Shown here: positions 31,290-40,179 of the stretch, one piece after another | Numbering within the stretch: the first letter of the stretch is position 1 | Layout of the letters: each line of letters starts with the position of its first letter | Origin: Hyphomicrobiaceae bacterium | Lineage (GTDB): Bacteria; Pseudomonadota; Alphaproteobacteria; Rhizobiales; Hyphomicrobiaceae | DNA length: 64,000 nucleotides | Reading direction: 5' to 3' | NCBI GenBank assembly: GCA_025359185.1 | Contig: JANYHF010000085.1 | Location: 28,620 to 92,619, forward strand | Program-made: the position numbers and the translations under genes | The notes under the pieces: generated by a model | The model's input: the letters and a program-made list of their open reading frames with translations, nothing else | Told to the model about the DNA's origin: nothing | Databases searched by the model: none

Positions 31290-31739
31290 ATGCTCAAAAA
31301 CCTCTCTCCCCACCTCTCGGCCGATCTCCTCTGGACGCTCAAAGCCATGGGCCATGGCGAGGACCTGCTGATCTGCGACGGCAACCATCCGGCGGGCACT
31401 ATCGCCAAGACGACGGTCAGCGGGCGTATTATCGAAGCGCCGGGGCTGGATATGGGCCAGGCGGTGGCTGCCGTGCTGACAGTGTTTCCGCTCGACACCT
31501 TTGTCGAGGCACCCGTGACGCGCATGGAGGTGGTTGGCGATCCGAGCAAGCGGCTGCCGATATTCGACGAGGTGCAGAGACTCTGCGACGCTGCTGAGGG
31601 GCGTCCGGTAAAAATTGCGGCGCTGGAGCGCTTTGCCTTCTATGCCACCGCGGGAAAGGCCTTCGCCGTTCTGCGCACGTCGGAATTCCGGCCCTATGGC
31701 TGCTTCCTGTTCAAAAAGGGCGTGATCTTTCCGGCGTAA
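31290..31739 (+). CDS. RbsD/FucU family mutarotase
   Basis: [35 protein letters not shown] ... [16 protein letters not shown]...KKGVI. Confidence 0.85.
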   Translation: MLKNLSPHLSADLLWTLKAMGHGEDLLICDGNHPAGTIAKTTVSGRIIEAPGLDMGQAVAAVLTVFPLDTFVEAPVTRMEVVGDPSKRLPIFDEVQRLCDAAEGRPVKIAALERFAFYATAGKAFAVLRTSEFRPYGCFLFKKGVIFPA

Positions 31740-31781
31740 ACGCTAGGCTAGCATCTGCATTACAAACAGGACTTGCCCGCC

Positions 31782-32320
31782 ATGCGCATCGACGCCATCC
31801 CCACCGGCGTCAACCCGCCCAACGATATCAATGTCATCATCGAGTGCCGGTCGGCGGCGAGCAGATCAAATACGAGATGGACAAGGCGTCCGGCACGCTG
31901 TTCGTCGACCGTTTCCTTTATACGCCGATGGTCTATCCGGGCAATTACGGTTTTGTTCCCCATACGTTGTCGCTCGATGGCGATCCCATCGATGTGCTGG
32001 TTTGCAACACCCGCGCGATTGTGCCCGGCGCCGTCATGAACTGCCGCCCGGTCGGCGTGCTGGTGATGGAGGACAACGCAGGTGGCGATGAAAAGCTGAT
32101 CGAGGTGCCGTCACAGAAGTTGACTCGCCGCTATGATAAGGTGGCGACGTACAAAGATCTGCCCGAGATCACGTTGCAGCAGATCGAGCATTTCTTCGCC
32201 CACTATAAGGATTTGGAGCCCGGCAAATGGGTGAAGATCGACCATTGGGGCGGCATCGACGAGGCCAAAAAATTGCTGGTCGAAGCCATCGAGCGGGCGA
32301 AGGCAAAAGCCAAGGCGTAG
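31782..32320 (+). pseudogene. ppa: Inorganic pyrophosphatase with an apparent 1-nt frameshift
   Basis: [21 protein letters not shown] in one frame continues as [41 protein letters not shown] in another; one G apparently missing after 31844. Confidence 0.85.
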
Positions 32321-32351
32321 GGTGGGCTTGGCAGAAGATGCTCAGCCTACC
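32321..32351. terminator. Hairpin between convergent ppa and agmatinase genes
   Basis: GGTGGGCT-N15-AGCCTACC inverted repeat with one wobble. Confidence 0.4.
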
Positions 32352-32357
32352 CAACAC

Positions 32358-33344
32358 TTACATCCTGCCCACCGGCGCGCCCTTGGCACCCTTCTTGACC
32401 GCCAGCAGGCACAGATAATCATGCGCAAACGTCGCCGCTGCAAGCGCCGTAATCTCGGCGTGGTCGTAGGGCGGGGAGACTTCGACGATGTCCATGCCGA
32501 TCAAATTCAAATCACCCAGCCCGCGCAAAATCGCCAGCGCCTGCCAGCTCGACGGGCCGCCGGGGACGGGCGTGCCGGTGCCGGGCGCGTAGGCGGGATC
32601 GAGGAAATCGATGTCGAAGGAGATGTAGACTTTTGCCTCGCCCACCCGCGCCTTGATGGCAGCAATCGTGGCGTCCACGCCGTTCCGGTGCAGCCAGGGC
32701 GCGGTCAAAATCTCGAAGCCATGCGCGCTGTCGTTATGCGTGCGCAGACCAACCTGCATCGAATGCTTGAGGTCGATCAGCCCCTCGGTGCCCGCGCGCA
32801 AAAACATCGAGCCGTGGTCAAAGGCCGTTGCCGCACCGCCCAGCGCCGGCCAAGTGTCGCAATGGCTATCAAACTGCAGCAGCGCCACCGGGCCGTGCTT
32901 GGCGGCGTGGGCCTTCAGCAGCGGATAACTTATGAAGTGATCACCGCCAAACGTCAGCAGCTGCGCACCCGCCTCCAGCACGCGCGCCGCGTGGGCTTCG
33001 ATAGCCGGCACAACCGTCTCGGGCAGGTGATGGTTGACGGCGCAGTCGCCATAGTCGACGGCGTTGAGTGTGCCAAAGAGATCGAACCCCCATGGAAACG
33101 CTTTCAGCTCCGACAGCCCGACGCTGGCGGCGCGAATGGCGCGGGGGCCGAGGCGCGTGCCAGGGCGCCCCGTGGTGGCACTGTCATAGGGCACGCCCGT
33201 GATGGCGACATCGACGCCCGTCAGGTCGCGCGAATAGGGACGGCGCAGGAAACTGAGGATGCCGCCAAACGTGGGCTCCCACGGGCCGCCCTTGAGATCT
33301 TCCCATTGCGGTTCGGGCGTGGGTTTGGGTTTGCGCGCCATCAC
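32358..33344 (-). CDS. speB: Agmatinase/arginase family ureohydrolase
   Basis: TFGGDHFISYPLL, LLQFDSHCDTW, SFDIDFLDPAYAPGTGTPVPGG manganese motifs. Confidence 0.93.
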   Translation of the reverse strand: MMARKPKPTPEPQWEDLKGGPWEPTFGGILSFLRRPYSRDLTGVDVAITGVPYDSATTGRPGTRLGPRAIRAASVGLSELKAFPWGFDLFGTLNAVDYGDCAVNHHLPETVVPAIEAHAARVLEAGAQLLTFGGDHFISYPLLKAHAAKHGPVALLQFDSHCDTWPALGGAATAFDHGSMFLRAGTEGLIDLKHSMQVGLRTHNDSAHGFEILTAPWLHRNGVDATIAAIKARVGEAKVYISFDIDFLDPAYAPGTGTPVPGGPSSWQALAILRGLGDLNLIGMDIVEVSPPYDHAEITALAAATFAHDYLCLLAVKKGAKGAPVGRM

Positions 33345-33364
33345 GGGGCCTCTTGCGGGGTGAC

Positions 33365-34027
33365 TTACAGGGAAAAGACGGGCTTGCGGTCGAAGCCGGG
33401 CAGGGCGGGCGCTTCGGCGTCAAAAGCGTAGCGGCTGCTCAACCCATCGCCAATGCGCTCGAACACGGTCGCCCGGCCGATTTGCCCTTCGGCAATGATG
33501 GCGATCAGGCGGCCGCCCTCACGCAACTGGTTCCGTAGAGTGGCGGGCACATCGGGCAATGTTCCCGAAACGATGATGACGTCGTAAGGCGCGCCGGAGG
33601 CATCGCCGGCCGCCAGCTCGCCGCTCTTGATGGTGACATTGCCCCGGCCGAGAAGCGCCAACACCGCTTGCGCCTTGGCCGCCAGCGCCGGATCGCTTTC
33701 GATTCCCGTCACCGACTTGGCGATCTGCGAGATCACCGCCGTACCATATCCCGAGGCGCAGCCGATCTCCAGCACACGCTCCTCGAAATCCAGGCTTGCC
33801 AGCTGCACCAGGCGGGCCGTAATGACGGCAGCTGGCAGCGAACGTCCAGACGCCCAGCTGCCCAGCGACACCCCCTCGCCACTATACGCAAGCGCCTGCA
33901 TCGCCTCGGGCACGAAGGCCTCGCGCGGCAGCTCCAGCATGGCGCGCAGCACGCGACGGTCGGTGACATCGTTGGTGCGCACCTGCGATTCGACCATGGT
34001 CTTGCGCAGTGTCGTATAATCCGTCAT
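33365..34027 (-). CDS. pcm: Protein-L-isoaspartate O-methyltransferase-like
   Basis: MVESQVRTNDVTDRRVLRAMLELPREAFVP; VLEIGCASGYGTAVIS SAM motif. Confidence 0.88.
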   Translation of the reverse strand: MTDYTTLRKTMVESQVRTNDVTDRRVLRAMLELPREAFVPEAMQALAYSGEGVSLGSWASGRSLPAAVITARLVQLASLDFEERVLEIGCASGYGTAVISQIAKSVTGIESDPALAAKAQAVLALLGRGNVTIKSGELAAGDASGAPYDVIIVSGTLPDVPATLRNQLREGGRLIAIIAEGQIGRATVFERIGDGLSSRYAFDAEAPALPGFDRKPVFSL

Positions 34028-34245
34028 CCGCCCGCGATCCTCGCAATGCCCCGCCAATGCCCCGCACGTTAGCCCATGTGGCGCAACGCCGGCTAGTGCC
34101 CAAGATCAGGGAAGTGAGAGTGGCGGGGCCCGGCTGTCAATCGAGCGGTAGCGAAGCCGAGCGCGACCGCGCGATCGGCGCTCTGAGCGCCGCGTACCCG
34201 GTACTTTATGGGAGTTGAGAAGCGCCGCTCTTGGCCTGTTAAACG

Positions 34246-34286
34246 AAAAGAAGCGGCACCCTGGCTGCTTGGGCGCCGCTTCTTTT
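34246..34286. terminator. Strong bidirectional-terminator-like hairpin
   Basis: AAAAGAAGCGGC-N17-GCCGCTTCTTTT, 12-bp perfect arms with A/T-rich outer ends. Confidence 0.65.
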
Positions 34287-34636
34287 GGTGAGTGCCCTCG
34301 TCCCCACCGAAAATCACGAGCGGGGTCAGTCCGTCGAGAACGAGGTTTTCGAACTTCCGACGCGGAACATACGGATACGCGAGACACTAACTGGCACACA
34401 CAGCCACTACAACGGAGCGATCGCAAATTTAATTCCCTCCCCGATTGCCTTTTCTTTGCAACCGTGAACGGCCCGCGATTCGTCAGCCGCAAACCACAGC
34501 GTATGGACTTGCCAAACGAGTTCTGTTACCCAATCGCCAGTTGGTTGATGTGGTGCTGCACGGGTTTCTCGAACATGCGCACCTCGCCATGCCGGAATAT
34601 GCCGAAATCCACTCACGCTTAAAGAGGTGACGACGC

Positions 34637-34870
34637 GTGCAGGTCCTCGTTCGTGACAACAATGTTGATCAAGCCCTCAAGGCGCTCAAGAAGAAGATGC
34701 AGCGCGAGGGTATTTTCCGCGAGATGAAGCTGCGCGGGCATTATGAAAAGCCATCGCAGAAGCGGGCACGTGAGCAGGCCGAGGCGGTGCGCCGCGCGCG
34801 CAAGCTCGCCCGCAAGCGTTTGCAGCGCGAGGGTTTGCTGCCCGCCACGGTCGTGACCAAGCGCCGCTAG
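34637..34870 (+). CDS. rpsU: 30S ribosomal protein S21
   Basis: [33 protein letters not shown]. Confidence 0.97.
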   Translation: MQVLVRDNNVDQALKALKKKMQREGIFREMKLRGHYEKPSQKRAREQAEAVRRARKLARKRLQREGLLPATVVTKRR

Positions 34871-35069
34871 GCTGTCTGTCTCATCGATACCAATTCAAAC
34901 TCTGGGGCCAATGGTCCCGGAGCTTTTGGTTTTACGTGGACCAGAATGCATACCTTTGGTGTTTCCGTCATCCCGTGCGCGGCAGACACGGGACCATAGA
35001 CAGCGGCAGGTCTGGCGGGTGGCAACGCCGGACGGGCTGGTCTGCTGATTTTCGACCGCTCCAATGCTC

Positions 35070-36854
35070 CTACCAGCCCGCCGCACCATAGACTGGTGTC
35101 GCGATGCTCTCCATCCGCGCCTTGATCTGCAACGCCACATACAGCGAATAATGCCGGGACAATGCCAGATTGCCGCCATGCAACCACAAGGCTTCTTGCG
35201 CCAGCGGCTTCCACATATTGCGCAGTTCGCCCTGCCACGGCCCCGGATCGCCGGCAAAGCCCGATCCATAACCCCAATTGGCTCCGATCCTGTCGGCCAC
35301 CTCCCGCGAGATGATCCCGGCCACCCACTCGTTCATCGGCCGGTAGCCGGTGGCATAGACTATCACGTCAGCGCTGTGTTCCTCGCCATTCGACAGCAGC
35401 ACCGAGCGGGGCCGCACCTCGCTCACCTCGACGCCGCTGCGCACCTCGACATGCCCACGCGCGATCAGCTCCGAGCACCCCACATCGATGTAATAGCCCG
35501 AGCCGGTCCGCAGCGCCTTCATCATCAGGCCCGATTCATCTTGCCCGTAATCGGTCTGGAACCCGGCGCTGTTCAACCGGCCGATGAGATCGGCGTCGCG
35601 CTCTGCAATCGCTATGTAAAGCGTGCGCTGGGCATCCGCCATCAGACGGAATGGCATCGAGGCAAAGATGAGATCGGCGGTCTCCGTTGTTATCCCCGCG
35701 TTCACGGCCGCGTCGGAATAGAGGCCCGCAAACCCCAGGTCCATCAGCGTTTCCGACCGCACCACCGTCGTTGGCGAGCGCTGGATCATGGTGACGTTAG
35801 CGCCATTCTCCCAGAAATCGGCACACATGTCGTGCCCAGAGCTGTTGGCCCCGATGACGATGGCCTTGCACCCCGCAAAGCGCGCCGCCGACGTGTGCCG
35901 GCTCGAATGGTACTGCTCGCCGGTGAAACTCGCTTGGCCCTTGATCGTAATCTCGCGCGGCGGCCCGTAGGAGCCGGTAGCAAACACGAGTTGCTTAGGC
36001 CTCAGAACCACGTCCTGCCCCTCACGCCGCGCCGTCACCGTCCACGTCTTGCTGGCGCCATCGAAGGCAGCACCGGTACAGGATGTCGAGCCCCAGACGT
36101 TCAGCTCCATCAGCTTGGCGTAGCATTCCAGCCAATCGCCCATCTTGTCCTTGGGGGTGAACACCGGCCAATGCTCCGGGAACGGCAGATAGGGCAGGTG
36201 GTCGTACCAGACCGGATCATGCAGCACGAGCGACTTGTAGCGATTGCGCCAGGAATCTCCGGCGCGCGGACTCTTTTCCAGGATGAGCGCAGGCACACCC
36301 AGCCGCTTCAACCGGGCCCCAAGCGCCAGCCCGCCCTGGCCGCCGCCGATGATCACGCAATAGGGTTGCTGCGTCACGCCGAGTTCCGCCTCGTCCTGCG
36401 TGCGCTGCTCAGCCCAAGTCCGGCGGTTCTGGCGCGCGCCATGGGCAACCCCTTGCTCCCGCGACACTCCCGTCTGCTCTTCGTGCCCTTTCAGTTCCAG
36501 GATCGTGGTCAGCAGCGTAAAGGCCTTTCCGTCTTTCAGCCGCAGATGGCCTTTGCCACGCGCAACTCTGGTCTCAAACCTGAACCAGGCCGCGAGGATG
36601 CCATCGTCAAGCCGGGCCTCGCCTTCGATTCGGAACTGCGACGGCCCAACGGCCGCCAACTGATGGCCGAGCATGTCCGCGATGCCGGCCTCTCCCTCCA
36701 TCGTCTTGATGGTCCAGGTGAACGACACGAGGTCGCGCCAGAAGCATTCGGGGCCAAACAATCGGGTGACGGTCTTGATGTCGCCTGACGAGAGCGCCTG
36801 CTCAAAGGCCTGCAACCATGATACGGCGGTTTCGGTGGTGGATGGTGCTGGCAT
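35070..36854 (-). CDS. Flavin-containing monooxygenase/NAD(P)-FAD oxidoreductase with SnoaL-like N-terminus
   Basis: IIGGGQGGLALGARLKRLG, VIGANSSGHDMC, VYATGYRPM. Confidence 0.9.
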   Translation of the reverse strand: MPAPSTTETAVSWLQAFEQALSSGDIKTVTRLFGPECFWRDLVSFTWTIKTMEGEAGIADMLGHQLAAVGPSQFRIEGEARLDDGILAAWFRFETRVARGKGHLRLKDGKAFTLLTTILELKGHEEQTGVSREQGVAHGARQNRRTWAEQRTQDEAELGVTQQPYCVIIGGGQGGLALGARLKRLGVPALILEKSPRAGDSWRNRYKSLVLHDPVWYDHLPYLPFPEHWPVFTPKDKMGDWLECYAKLMELNVWGSTSCTGAAFDGASKTWTVTARREGQDVVLRPKQLVFATGSYGPPREITIKGQASFTGEQYHSSRHTSAARFAGCKAIVIGANSSGHDMCADFWENGANVTMIQRSPTTVVRSETLMDLGFAGLYSDAAVNAGITTETADLIFASMPFRLMADAQRTLYIAIAERDADLIGRLNSAGFQTDYGQDESGLMMKALRTGSGYYIDVGCSELIARGHVEVRSGVEVSEVRPRSVLLSNGEEHSADVIVYATGYRPMNEWVAGIISREVADRIGANWGYGSGFAGDPGPWQGELRNMWKPLAQEALWLHGGNLALSRHYSLYVALQIKARMESIATPVYGAAGW

Positions 36855-36881
36855 CGTGTGTCCCCCTTAAAGGCCCCGCTC

Positions 36882-37616
36882 TCATTTTGTCATGACCTGA
36901 GCCCAATGGGTCACCCCGAATTGCGTCAACACCGCGATCAAAAGCCCCCAGCCAAAGCTCATGAACGTGCCGATGATGATATATTCTGTCATCTGCCGTT
37001 GGCTGGGATCCTTCACATCGCCAAAGCGCAGGATGGATTTGGCGGTGATGAGAAAGCCAACGCCCGCCGGCTGCCCGATGAGAATGAGCAGCATTACCAG
37101 CGCGCGCTCCAGGCAGCCGATGGTGAGGCCGCCGCTCTTGAGCCCTTCAATCCCGCCAGCGATTTCCGAGGTGAACCCGCTGGTGGCCTTGCGGATCAGA
37201 ATGGCGCCCATCGTCAGCGAGGCCATCAGCCCGCTGAGCAAACTGAGGCCAACGCAATAGGCGCCAAGCCAGCCAGACGGCAAATGACTGAGCCAGCCTT
37301 GCGCCACCGTTTGGGGAAAGGCCGCCGCCAACCCGCCGAGCACAGCCAGATGGACAGACTGATCCAACGCGAAGGACCGCACCGTGTCCTTGAGCAGATG
37401 GCTCTTGATGGCATCCATGGCAAAATGGGCCGCCATCAGGATCAGCATCAGCAAAACCGGGCAGGCACCGGTCACCACAATCGCCAGCATCCCCACGCGG
37501 ATCACGTGCAGCCCAAGAACCCTGGGATCGCGTTTGTTCTGGACCATCCAAAGCGGCTGAAACTGAAAATCGGCCAACAGATGCGCTGTCAGCAGTGCTA
37601 TGAAGGTCTCGCTCAT
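36882..37616 (-). CDS. DUF3307 multi-TM membrane protein
   Basis: FIALLTAHLLADFQFQPLWMVQNKRD family N-terminus; multiple hydrophobic segments. Confidence 0.8.
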   Translation of the reverse strand: MSETFIALLTAHLLADFQFQPLWMVQNKRDPRVLGLHVIRVGMLAIVVTGACPVLLMLILMAAHFAMDAIKSHLLKDTVRSFALDQSVHLAVLGGLAAAFPQTVAQGWLSHLPSGWLGAYCVGLSLLSGLMASLTMGAILIRKATSGFTSEIAGGIEGLKSGGLTIGCLERALVMLLILIGQPAGVGFLITAKSILRFGDVKDPSQRQMTEYIIIGTFMSFGWGLLIAVLTQFGVTHWAQVMTK

Positions 37617-37644
37617 GCGGCGGCCAACCCCACCGTACTGAATC

Positions 37645-37664
37645 GACAGCTTATTACGCCTGTC
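37645..37664. promoter_or_regulatory. Palindromic operator-like site O2
   Basis: GACAGCTTATTACGCCTGTC (GACAG-N10-CTGTC). Confidence 0.65.
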
Positions 37665-37672
37665 TTGACTCC

Positions 37673-37692
37673 AACAGCCGTATTAGCCTGTC
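37673..37692. promoter_or_regulatory. Palindromic operator-like site O3
   Basis: AACAGCCGTATTAGCCTGTC (AACAG-N10-CTGTC), overlaps the satD-like stop codon. Confidence 0.55.
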
Positions 37693-38393
37693 TCGCCATC
37701 TGTCCCCGCGCCACCAATCGCCTGCCAGTCCATGGTCTCAAACGCCCTGATCGGCTCCAACAGTGTACGCCAGTTGGCCCCCTTCAGAGAATCGGTGACT
37801 GTCTGCTTGGTTACAGACGGGCTGAGCGCCGCCGCGATCCGCTCATGCGTCGGGGTGTCGAGCGTCAAGGCACAGGCGAAGATCTCGGCCTGACGCTGGG
37901 TCCAGGAGCGGACCAGCCCGCTGCTGAGATGAACGGCCACCTGAACCCATTGCGCGAGGGCCCCCGCGCGCGCCGGCAAGGCGGCGGTCAGCTCGAAGTA
38001 ACCGGTCAGATGGTCGAGCGCATGGCCCGAGAGGGTGAACGCCTCGCCGGTTGAGAGCGACAGTCGCGTTGGGTTGATAAGATCAACCGTACCAATCCCG
38101 ATGGCGATCCGCGTATCGAGATCAAGCTCACCGCGGAGCGTCGCGCGGATCAGCAGCGCCACCCGCAGTGCGAGACGCGGGTCCGCCAGCAGCAGCTGCC
38201 AGGCGTCACCGCGAAAGAAATCGGGTTTTCCCGGGACGATGCCGGGGTGCGCTTGCTCGAACCTGGCCGTCACCTGGAGGACCAACTGCCGGGCCGCCAA
38301 AAGTTGTTTCGGCTCCAGTTCTGTCGAACCGATGAGATCGCCGGTGAGGACGGCGGCGACGGCATCCGGGCGCAATGTGAGGTATCTGGTCAA
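37683..38393 (-). CDS. SatD family protein
   Basis: AVLTGDLIGSTEL ... DFFRGDAWQLLL ... IAIGIGTVDL ... FTLSGHALDHL; HTH-like C-terminus HERIAAALSPSVTKQTVTDSLKGANW. Confidence 0.7.
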   Translation of the reverse strand: MTRYLTLRPDAVAAVLTGDLIGSTELEPKQLLAARQLVLQVTARFEQAHPGIVPGKPDFFRGDAWQLLLADPRLALRVALLIRATLRGELDLDTRIAIGIGTVDLINPTRLSLSTGEAFTLSGHALDHLTGYFELTAALPARAGALAQWVQVAVHLSSGLVRSWTQRQAEIFACALTLDTPTHERIAAALSPSVTKQTVTDSLKGANWRTLLEPIRAFETMDWQAIGGAGTDGETG

Positions 38394-38419
38394 GTTGGCG
38401 CCTCAGATCAGCTGAAGTT

Positions 38420-38439
38420 GACAGGCGAATAAACCTGTC
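38420..38439. promoter_or_regulatory. Palindromic operator-like site O1
   Basis: GACAGGCGAATAAACCTGTC, upstream of the satD-like start. Confidence 0.65.
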
Positions 38440-38758
38440 TAGCTTACGACAGCCTCTATTGGCAGTCAACAGCGATTTGCTGATCCAGTCAGATCCCACC
38501 TGACAGGCGCCAGACCACTTGCCCCTTCGCGATGCAACCCAGCACCGGTGCAGTCCGCTGGCGCCAAGACGGCCTTGCCTCAGATACGAGCGTCTTAGAA
38601 TTGAAAGTGGAACACGGTGTCGAGGTTCGAACGAGATGCGGCTGACGTGTGGCTAATCTAAGTATTTCGGGATAGAGTAAAACCAGCGGCAAGCTAGAAG
38701 GGTGTCATACGGTTCACGAACGTTCGGGGAACTATGCACTTGACTGAACAGGTGGCCT

Positions 38759-38959
38759 ATGGCAAATGAGCAGGGACAGGCCGACGCGATTATGATCATC
38801 ACACCCGAGATGATCGCCGCTGGGTTGGAAGCTATGGTGGGGTATGATCCGGGCTGGGATAATGACAGCCATCTCGTCATAGATATTTACATTGCAATGG
38901 CGGCTAGGGCGTGCCGCCAGGCATCAGCAACTTGTGCACGTAGTTCTTGTGATCGTTGA
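38759..38959 (+). CDS. Small passenger ORF of unknown function
   Basis: IITPEMIAAGLEAMVGYDPGWDNDSHLVIDIYIAMAARA looks protein-like; end overlaps the convergent gene. Confidence 0.4.
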   Translation: MANEQGQADAIMIITPEMIAAGLEAMVGYDPGWDNDSHLVIDIYIAMAARACRQASATCARSSCDR

Positions 38960-39407
38960 AGGCGGCTAGCTTGCGAGCCGCATCCTGGACAGCGGTTCGC
39001 GTCGCCGCGATCTTCTCTGCGAAAATGGGGACAGGTTTGCCAGCGCCCTTGCCTCTATAGACGATCGACATGATATTGAATTCCGGTCCCTTGGCAACTA
39101 CTAGCCCGTGGATATAGAGATTGCGGTCAGCGGTTAGCTGGCCCATCTTCTCTTTGATCTTACCGAGCGTATTGCGATATGATGGATTCAGATGTTCCGT
39201 TGCAATTTGGGCCAGCAACTCCCAGCGTCCGCGCATATCCAGTTTGTAGGTGATGTGCTGGCCGACGTCGATGCCTATTCGCAAAAGGCCCCAGATTGTT
39301 CTCTCTACTTCGTATTCAAGAAAGGACCAAGCGCAGCATAAGCGGCCAATTTCGATCATCAATTCGTCTGATACGGGCGGCGGTAGTGTCGGTACGGTCT
39401 GAGCCAT
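38904..39407 (-). CDS. HEPN-like passenger protein
   Basis: Helical protein with WSFLEYEVERTIWGLL and DRNLYIHGLVV (R-x4-H). Confidence 0.55.
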   Translation of the reverse strand: MAQTVPTLPPPVSDELMIEIGRLCCAWSFLEYEVERTIWGLLRIGIDVGQHITYKLDMRGRWELLAQIATEHLNPSYRNTLGKIKEKMGQLTADRNLYIHGLVVAKGPEFNIMSIVYRGKGAGKPVPIFAEKIAATRTAVQDAARKLAAFNDHKNYVHKLLMPGGTP

Positions 39408-39431
39408 GAACGTAATTCCCTGGAGCGAATG

Positions 39432-39584
39432 ATGCCCAAAAACACACAGCTAAAGGATGAGCCCGGCGCGGAGGATCGTTTCTTTAAGGGCGTCCGGAAG
39501 GCGATGACGATGCCGCCGAAACCGCAAAAGGACGATGTCAAGCCAAGCAAAGGCAAATCCCAAAATGGGAGTGCAAAATCTTGA
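39432..39584 (+). CDS. 50-aa small basic passenger protein
   Basis: MPKNTQLKDEPGAEDRFFKGVRKAMTMPPKPQKDDVKPSKGKSQNGSAKS; divergent from the HEPN-like gene. Confidence 0.5.
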   Translation: MPKNTQLKDEPGAEDRFFKGVRKAMTMPPKPQKDDVKPSKGKSQNGSAKS

Positions 39585-39620
39585 CCGACATCGTCAAAAG
39601 CGGAAGCGGCGGCGGCAACG

Positions 39621-40001
39621 CTAATTCGCCTTACTTAGTGGTGGTGAGTGGGGCCGGATCGCCACCTGAGTTTGAAGTATGCGGCCTAGTTTCTCAGCTT
39701 CGTGAGGTGGCAGCAAATAGTGAAGCCAGCCGAATCTCGGGTCTCGAAGATGCAAAAGACTGTGACCTTGCATCATATCCGGCTCTGTCGCCCATACTGG
39801 ATCGGGGACGGCCCCGACCTTCTGTCCCGTCGCGAAAACGCGGCCAAACTCCGGCATCATCGAAGCTCGAAATTCTCCAAGATGCAGCAAAAGATCGTCC
39901 ACGCCCGCAGCGTCGAGCTGCAAGGCAACGGGCGGGTTTGTCGGGAAAGTGACGGTAACTGTCTTGAGGTCGTCCTCAAGCTTCCAATTTAGACCGTCCA
40001 T
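39621..40001 (-). CDS. Hypothetical passenger protein
   Basis: MDGLNWKLEDDLKTVTVTFPTNPPVALQLDAAGVDDLLLHLGEFRASM is protein-like; preferred over the overlapping + strand ORF. Confidence 0.55.
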   Translation of the reverse strand: MDGLNWKLEDDLKTVTVTFPTNPPVALQLDAAGVDDLLLHLGEFRASMMPEFGRVFATGQKVGAVPDPVWATEPDMMQGHSLLHLRDPRFGWLHYLLPPHEAEKLGRILQTQVAIRPHSPPLSKAN

Positions 40002-40179
40002 GACGGCTCCTTTCTATCGAAGGATGGAACCGGGCGCTTGACGCGGAGTCGCGAGTCTGTAATTTAGAAGTGCTATCGAGTGGGTAATGCGAGACGCAAA
40101 CAGGGGTTGACGTTTGCTGCGTCAACCCCTTCTCTTTTTTCTGATTCTCCCTTCATAGTCCAGCGTTCGCGCCCTGTTC

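Noticed and set aside
35064-36788. 574-aa + strand ORF
   Set aside because: Antisense to the clearly homologous flavin monooxygenase; composition typical of spurious GC-rich shadow ORFs.
36858-38054. 398-aa + strand ORF
   Set aside because: Antisense to DUF3307 and the SatD-like gene, both of which look like real proteins.
38615-38650. GAGGTTCGAACGAG, resembling a tRNA T-arm
   Set aside because: Base after the loop does not pair (no C61), and no acceptor, D-arm or anticodon arm could be fitted.
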